NCBI GenBank assembly: GCA_963753075.1
Contig: CAVWAR010000017.1
Location: forward strand, 558,001 to 622,000
Source of the DNA: Prado023 sp963753075
GTDB taxonomy: Bacteria; Actinomycetota; Actinomycetes; S36-B12; CAIYMF01
Length of the DNA: 64,000 nt
Direction: 5' to 3'
Below the pieces are notes generated by a model. The model had not been told where the DNA came from. It worked only from the letters and a program-made list of their open reading frames with translations, and searched no databases. Both the position numbers and the translations under genes were made by a program. Shown in pieces: positions 60,101-64,000 of this stretch (position 1 is its first letter; the number at the start of each line of letters is the position of its first letter).

Positions 60101-61872
60101 GGGACCACGTTCACACGGTCGTGGGTGATCTCGGTGATCTGCCAGCTGCTGGCCCCGAGTGCGAAGGTGTCGCCGACACGCGACTCGTAGACCATCTCCT
60201 CATCGAGCTCACCGACCCGCCCGCCCCCGACGATGTGGACCCCGAACAGGCCACGATCGGGGATCGTGCCGCCCGAGGTGACCGCCAGCCGTTGGGCCCC
60301 CGGACGCGCGCGCAGGACGTCATCGGTGCGGTCCCAGACGATCCGGGGCCGGAGCTCGGCGAAGGCATCCGACGGGTACCGTCCGGCCAGCATGTCGACC
60401 ACGGCCTCGTAGACGGCGGGGGAGAGGTCCGCGTAGGGGGAGGCACTGCGGAACAGGGCCAGGAGCTCAGCGGCGGGCCAGTCGTCCATGGCCACCGCCG
60501 CGACGATCTGCTGGGCAGCTACATCCAGGGGGTTGGCCGGGATGCGCAGCTCCTCGATCGCGCCGGTGCGCATCCGCTGGACGACCACGGCACTGGTCAG
60601 CAGATCGGAGCGGTACTTCGGCAGGACAACACCGGTGGACACGGCACCCACCTGGTGCCCGGCTCGACCCACCCGTTGCAGCCCGGAGGCGACCGAGGGG
60701 GGTGCCTCGACCTGGATCACGAGGTCCACCGCACCCATGTCGATGCCGAGCTCGAGGCTGGACGTGGCCACGACGGCCCGCAGCCGGCCCGTCTTGAGGT
60801 CGTCCTCGATCTGGGCACGCTGCTCCTTGCTCACCGAGCCGTGATGCGCCCTGGCCAGGACCGCCGGCGCCCCCGCACTCGCACCGGCCTGGGCCATGAC
60901 CTCCGCGGGTGGTCGACCCTCCGGGGAACGCGACGGTGCCTGCCCCGTGTGCTCGGCATGGATCTCGTTGAGCCTGGCGGTGAGCCGCTCGGCCAGCCGT
61001 CGTGAGTTGGCGAACACGATCGTCGATCGGTGCGCCTCGACGAGTTCGACGATTCGCTGCTCCACGTGCGGCCAGACCGACGCCGACGGCGTGCCGTCGA
61101 CACCGGGGGAGGCTCCCAGCTCACCGAGATCCTCCACCGGGACCTGGATCGTCAGCTCCCACTCCTTGGCCGACCCCTGCTCGATGATCTCCACCGGGGT
61201 GTCGCCCCCGAGGAACCTGGCAGCCACGTCCGTCGGGCGCACGGTCGCGGACAGCCCGATCCGGGGGACGCGGACGCCAGCGAGGTGGTCCAGGCGGGCC
61301 AGGCTCACCGCGAGGTGCGCGCCCCGTTTGGAGCCGGCGATCGCGTGCACCTCATCGATGATCACCGACTCGACGTCGGCAAGGATGCTGCGCGCGGCCG
61401 ACGTCAGGATCAGGAACAGCGACTCGGGGGTCGTGATCAGGACGTCCGGGGGTCGCCGCGCCATCGTCCGGCGCTCCGCAGCAGACGTGTCGCCGGTGCG
61501 CAGCCCCACGCTGATCTGGGGCTCGGGAAGGCCCAGGGCGGCGCAGTGGGCGGCGATTCCGGCCAGCGGGCCGCGCAGGTTCCGCTCCACATCGACCGCC
61601 AGTGCCTTCATCGGGCTGACGTAGAGCACCCGGACGCCAGGCTGCTCCCGTGGGGTGAGGCACCGGTCGATCGCACTCAGGAAGGCGGCCAGCGTCTTGC
61701 CCGACCCGGTTGGGGCGACCGCGAGCACGTCAGCCCCCGCCTGGATCCGCGGCCAGGCACCGGCCTGGACACCAGTGGGTTCGCTGAAGGCCGCATTGAA
61801 CCAGCGCCTCGTGGGCTCGGAGAACTCGGCCAGCGGATCCACGCGAACCATCTTGGACCCTGGGGCTGACAT
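57142..61872 (-). CDS. lhr: Lhr-type ATP-dependent helicase
   Basis: This very large 1576-residue helicase has motif I APTGSGKT (residues 53-60), motif II IIDEVHAIAGSKRG (about 171), IVFANSRRLAERL, the SSLELGIDMGAVDLV block and QRVGRAGHQ, then the Lhr winged-helix core and a ~700-residue C-terminal extension typical of actinobacterial Lhr. Lhr unwinds RNA:DNA hybrids and in mycobacteria responds to DNA damage. A low-complexity Arg/Ala/Gly segment (about residues 1315-1340, GAGRAGAGRA repeats) is encoded by GCCTGCCC-type repeats near 57880-57930. It is convergent with clgR, divergent from DUF3046. Confidence 0.92.
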   Translation of the reverse strand: MSAPGSKMVRVDPLAEFSEPTRRWFNAAFSEPTGVQAGAWPRIQAGADVLAVAPTGSGKTLAAFLSAIDRCLTPREQPGVRVLYVSPMKALAVDVERNLRGPLAGIAAHCAALGLPEPQISVGLRTGDTSAAERRTMARRPPDVLITTPESLFLILTSAARSILADVESVIIDEVHAIAGSKRGAHLAVSLARLDHLAGVRVPRIGLSATVRPTDVAARFLGGDTPVEIIEQGSAKEWELTIQVPVEDLGELGASPGVDGTPSASVWPHVEQRIVELVEAHRSTIVFANSRRLAERLTARLNEIHAEHTGQAPSRSPEGRPPAEVMAQAGASAGAPAVLARAHHGSVSKEQRAQIEDDLKTGRLRAVVATSSLELGIDMGAVDLVIQVEAPPSVASGLQRVGRAGHQVGAVSTGVVLPKYRSDLLTSAVVVQRMRTGAIEELRIPANPLDVAAQQIVAAVAMDDWPAAELLALFRSASPYADLSPAVYEAVVDMLAGRYPSDAFAELRPRIVWDRTDDVLRARPGAQRLAVTSGGTIPDRGLFGVHIVGGGRVGELDEEMVYESRVGDTFALGASSWQITEITHDRVNVVPAPGAAGRLPFWRGDNLGRPAELGRALGEFTRQLSELEPGAATEHLAGLGLDAWAGENLVAYLSEQSAASHVPTDRRIVVERTRDELGDWRLAVLTPYGAQVHAPWALLARERLTRRFGVDAAVMHGDDGIVARLPDLPDDDWLSDATACLFPEPDGIEADVTRLIGSSALFASRFRECASRALLLPRPRPGRRAPLWQQRQRSAQLLQIAAEHPTFPIVLEAVRECLRDVYDLPALVDLMTAVEQRRVHVVEVTPPAPSPFARSLLFGYVSEYLYEGDSPLAEKRAAALSLDPALLGELLGQTDLRDLLEPDAIAQVVAQVQHLNPERAARGGEDAADLLRILGPLSTEQAALRGVQEAWLADLEAQRRIIRTRMAGRDVWAAVEDAARLRDGLGAPIPVGIAEAHLRPVEDPVADLIARYGRTHGPFTTDQLVADVGLPPAVVSQHLEISRAAGRILQGWFVPDTPGPQWCNADVLRLIKRRSVAMLRQQIEPVSQAALATFLPRWQNVRGRGGTQLRGVDGVLQAVRGMAAVGVPASALEESILPARVSDYTPAMLDELTAAGEVLWTGSSPLPGGDGWIALAPVDVGFLLPRADEPSLSATAQEMLGLLRQGGGWFLADLRTRMAADDPDRAALSTAMLDLLWAGLVSNDTIEPLRAMLDRSRAGGRRSRASAGRRPARPPRGRYADLWRGSGVDPSTGSAAQWAGLSGRAGAVPSAAGTAGAGRAGAGRAGAGRARARARPGPPPELSGRWFALPAGLPPKEVIALARADAHLERLGIVTRGSVLASGDPGGFASAYRTLSMMEERGRVQRVYAVEGLGAAQFALTGVVDQVRIVERELSEGRQEPVVLATADPANAYGAALDWPPSQWAGGTGAPHRPSRAAGCHIVQMAGHPVLYVERGGRSVLTFALPTPDPETDAAADLVAAVRALAEAGRAGAVGSLTISRVNGTPVMELGRSDEVKRALEEGGFALTPSGYRLPR

Positions 61873-61928
61873 CGGCCCGGTCGCGATGCCAGTTCACGCC
61901 ACTGCCGACGGGATGGCACCATTCGACC

Positions 61929-62123
61929 GTGCGGCTCACCGACTTCTGGGAACGGATGGACCTGACCTTCGGGCGGGCCTATGCGCGGTCCTGGGCTTCG
62001 GACCAGCACCTGTCCTCCCTCGGCGGACGGACCGTCGAGGAGGCGCTGGCCGCGGGCGAGGACACACGGGACGTCTGGCGGGCTGTATGCGCCCACGCCC
62101 AGGTCCCGCAAGACCTGACCTGA
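61929..62123 (+). CDS. DUF3046 family protein
   Basis: This 64-residue protein of the actinobacterial DUF3046 family has RLTDFWERMDLTFGRAYARSWA, the repeated LSSLGGRTVEEALAAGED and the C-terminal DVWRAVC. It almost always lies directly upstream of recA. GTG 61929 has CACCAT six bases upstream. The function is unknown. Confidence 0.88.
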   Translation: MRLTDFWERMDLTFGRAYARSWASDQHLSSLGGRTVEEALAAGEDTRDVWRAVCAHAQVPQDLT

Positions 62124-62141
62124 ACGGCGTGTCGCTCCCGA

Positions 62142-62157
62142 TCGAACAGGTGTTCGT
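62142..62157 (+). promoter_or_regulatory. LexA-type SOS box of recA
   Basis: TCGAAC-AGGT-GTTCGT matches the actinobacterial SOS box consensus TCGAAC-N4-GTTCGA at all but the last base. A TAGTCT -10 follows at 62160-62165, so LexA would occlude this promoter. Confidence 0.85.
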
Positions 62158-62225
62158 ACTAGTCTGGCCTCCGTAGCGGATGATCACCACGGTTCATCCA
62201 CAGGATCGCGTCGGACCGGGTGGCA

Positions 62226-62248
62226 ATGTCAGGGACCCGGTCTAATGT
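62226..62248 (+). promoter_or_regulatory. RecA-NDp-type promoter of recA
   Basis: ATGTCAGGG, an 8-base spacer and TAATGT match the mycobacterial RecA-NDp consensus (TTGTCRGTG-N8-TANNNT), the LexA-independent damage promoter controlled by PafBC. It lies 55 bases before the recA start, downstream of the SOS-box promoter. Confidence 0.7.
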
Positions 62249-62302
62249 CCGGCCTGTCAGAGGCGAGGGTGCGACGAGCACCGCGAGACCCAAGGAGTGG
62301 AT

Positions 62303-63346
62303 ATGGCTGCACAGGACCGGGAGAAGGCGCTCGCGTCAGCGCTGCTGCACCTCGAGAAGCAGTTCGGCAAGGGCACGGTCATGCGGCTGGGGGATCAGCC
62401 CGCGGTCCCCATGGACGTGATCCCCACGGGATCCATCGCCCTGGATGTTGCGCTCGGGATCGGTGGGTTGCCCCGAGGCCGGGTCGTCGAGATCTACGGC
62501 CCCGAGGCAAGCGGCAAGACAACCGTGGCTCTGCACTCGGTGGCCAGCGTGCAGCAGGCCGGTGGCATCGCCGCCTTCATCGACGCCGAGCATGCACTCG
62601 ACCCGGTGTACGCCGAGAAGCTCGGAGTCAACCTCGATGACCTCTACGTGTCACAGCCAGACACCGGGGAGCAGGCGCTGGAGATCGCCGACACCCTCGT
62701 GCGGTCCGGTGCCATGGACCTCATCGTGATCGACTCGGTGGCAGCACTGACCCCCAAGGCAGAGATCGAGGGCGAGATGGGCGACAGCCACGTCGGCCTG
62801 CAGGCCAGGCTGATGAGCCAGGCGCTGCGGAAGATGAACGGCGCCCTGAGCAACACCAACACGACAGCGATCTTCATCAACCAGCTGCGGGAGAAGATCG
62901 GCGTGATGTTCGGCAGCCCGGAGACCACCACCGGCGGCAAGGCGCTGAAGTTCTACTCATCGGTCCGGCTCGACGTTCGGCGCATCGAGACCCTCAAGGA
63001 CGGCACTGAGCCCGTCGGTTCGCGCACCCGCGTGAAGGTTGTGAAGAACAAGGTTGCACCCCCGTTCAAGCAGGCCGAGTTCGACATCCTGTACGGGTTC
63101 GGGATCTCGCGTGAGGGCAGCCTCATCGACATGGGCGTCGAGCACGGGTTCGTTCGCAAGGCGGGCGCCTGGTACACATACGACGGCGACCAGCTGGGCC
63201 AGGGCAAGGAGAACGCACGGGCCTTCCTGCGTGACAACCCCGACCTCGCGAACGAGGTCGAGAAGCGCATCAAGGAGAAGCTCGGGATCGGCCCGCAGGT
63301 CGATGCCCCGGCCACGCCGAACAGTCCCGTCCCGATCGACGTGTGA
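62303..63346 (+). CDS. recA: Recombinase RecA
   Basis: RecA performs strand exchange and triggers SOS cleavage of LexA. The 347-residue protein has Walker A GPEASGKTT (66-74), Walker B LIVIDSVAAL, loop L1 EGEMGDSHVGLQARLMSQALRK-type sequence and the INQLREKIGVMFGSPE region. No intein is present. ATG 62303 has AAGGAG five bases upstream and is preferred to the GTG at 62297. recX follows after three bases. Confidence 0.97.
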   Translation: MAAQDREKALASALLHLEKQFGKGTVMRLGDQPAVPMDVIPTGSIALDVALGIGGLPRGRVVEIYGPEASGKTTVALHSVASVQQAGGIAAFIDAEHALDPVYAEKLGVNLDDLYVSQPDTGEQALEIADTLVRSGAMDLIVIDSVAALTPKAEIEGEMGDSHVGLQARLMSQALRKMNGALSNTNTTAIFINQLREKIGVMFGSPETTTGGKALKFYSSVRLDVRRIETLKDGTEPVGSRTRVKVVKNKVAPPFKQAEFDILYGFGISREGSLIDMGVEHGFVRKAGAWYTYDGDQLGQGKENARAFLRDNPDLANEVEKRIKEKLGIGPQVDAPATPNSPVPIDV

Positions 63347-63349
63347 GCC

Positions 63350-63895
63350 GTGCGGGGGCGCCAGTGGGCGGTGGAGCCGCCCGATGATCCGGACAACCCG
63401 CCGGCCGATCCGCAACAGGTCGCTCGCACCATCCTGCTCCGGCGACTAGAGGCCGCTCCGCGAACCCGCGCGCAGCTGGCCACCACGCTGCGGGAGCGCA
63501 ACATCCCCGACGACGTCGCGCTGGCAGTACTCGACCGGTTCGAGGAGGTCGGGCTGATCGACGATCGAACCTTCGCTCGGATGTGGGTGGAGTCACGTCA
63601 GCGGACCCGCAACCTCTCAAGCCGAGCCCTGCGGATGGAACTGCGCACTCGTGGAGTCGCCGACGGCCTCATCGCCGAGGCGCTGGAGACCCTCACGACC
63701 GAGGATGAGCTCTCAGCGGCGCGGGTCATCGCCGCGAAGAAGGCGCGATCTGTCCAGGGCCTGCCCCGAGCCACCGCGATCCGACGGATGTCCGGTGCCC
63801 TGGGTCGCAGGGGCTACGGGGCTGCGGTGACCGCACAGGTTGTTCGGGAGGCCCTCGACGAGGTGGACGACGACAGCCCTCCGCCCTGGATCTGA
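63350..63895 (+). CDS. recX: Regulatory protein RecX
   Basis: RecX modulates RecA filaments. The 181-residue protein shows three repeats of the RecX helical module: ILLRRLEAAPRTRAQLATTLRERNIPDD, LIDDRTFARMWVESRQRTRNLSSRALRMELRTRGV, and the C-terminal RRMSGALGRRGYGAAV. GTG 63350 is three bases after recA, so the genes are co-transcribed. The last residues (DEVDDDSPPPWI) are acidic. Confidence 0.93.
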   Translation: MRGRQWAVEPPDDPDNPPADPQQVARTILLRRLEAAPRTRAQLATTLRERNIPDDVALAVLDRFEEVGLIDDRTFARMWVESRQRTRNLSSRALRMELRTRGVADGLIAEALETLTTEDELSAARVIAAKKARSVQGLPRATAIRRMSGALGRRGYGAAVTAQVVREALDEVDDDSPPPWI

Positions 63896-63950
63896 CGTGC
63901 CGGACGGCCCGGATTCGCTGGCTGGATGAACGGCGCTCTCCCACGGCCGG

Positions 63951-64000
63951 TCAGGTCAGCTCGAACAGGTAGGCGAAGGCGTTCCTGGTGTACGCGATGC
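63951..64000 (-). CDS. C-terminal end of an unidentified gene (partial)
   Basis: On the minus strand a frame enters from the window edge and ends IAYTRNAFAYLFELT followed by TGA at 63951-63953. It has the codon character of a real gene, is convergent with recX, and is too short to identify. Confidence 0.4.
   Translation of the reverse strand, partial: IAYTRNAFAYLFELT

Noticed and set aside
58759..61005. 748-codon plus-strand open frame inside lhr
   Set aside because: It is the antisense shadow of the helicase gene, where third-position GC bias suppresses stop codons.

Overview
The window is a GC-rich chromosomal segment of an actinobacterium (Actinomycetota). The evidence is gene order and family content: DUF3000 next to a LuxR-type regulator and RNase D, hemE-cgoX-chdC, rimP-nusA-ylxR-infB-rbfA-truB, rpsO-pnp-M16 peptidase-dapB, thyX/dapA/ftsK/rimO/pgsA/cinA/clgR, and DUF3046-recA-recX, together with mycoredoxin, heavy GTG use and many apparently leaderless starts. 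I cannot fix the order or genus. No rRNA, tRNA, CRISPR array, prophage or replication origin was seen.

Layout. 1-640: a decayed glycoside-hydrolase-like fragment runs into a 121-nt all-purine tract that replaces the C-terminus of RNase D. 640-4600: RNase D, an atypical response regulator, DUF3000, an EamA transporter, and a mycoredoxin coupled to a CxxC protein. 4640-7860: a two-gene unit made of a fusion protein with an acyl-ACP-reductase-like C-terminal half and a fatty-acyl-reductase-like SDR; this is the most unusual intact locus. 8050-11470: uroporphyrinogen decarboxylase, coproporphyrinogen oxidase and coproheme decarboxylase (coproporphyrin-dependent heme route), then a broken GNAT gene. 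12180-15640: MsrB, and a PrimPol-type LigD polymerase plus a LigC-like ATP-dependent ligase (a split DNA-repair pair without Ku). 15670-17750: ZapE-like ATPase and two small ferritin-like/lipoprotein genes. 17870-24410: the nusA-infB translation operon. 24580-29370: a phosphodiesterase lipoprotein, aminopeptidase P, RibF and a secreted CAP protein.

29490-30790 is an insertion-sequence scar: a truncated ISL3-type transposase lies between remnants of cell-surface protein genes on opposite strands, with strong terminator hairpins on both sides. 30970-36430 is rpsO, pnp, an M16 peptidase, dapB and a TPR-like membrane protein. 36550-40030 holds an HdeD-like protein, a fructosamine-kinase-like protein, a HAD phosphatase and a YheT-like hydrolase. 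40050-44410 is a catabolic-looking cluster (FGGY kinase, class III aminotransferase, class II aldolase) in which the first two genes carry single-base frameshifts. 44460-48340 has a Gly-rich membrane protein, an MFS transporter, a tiny membrane protein, gap and a small membrane protein.

48480-63900 is a repair and cell-division block: thyX, a CofE-like ligase, dapA, ftsK, rimO, pgsA, cinA, a ClgR-like regulator, a very large Lhr helicase, DUF3046, recA and recX. recA is preceded by both a LexA-type SOS box and a RecA-NDp-type (PafBC-class) promoter. The last 50 bases hold the C-terminal end of an unidentified minus-strand gene.
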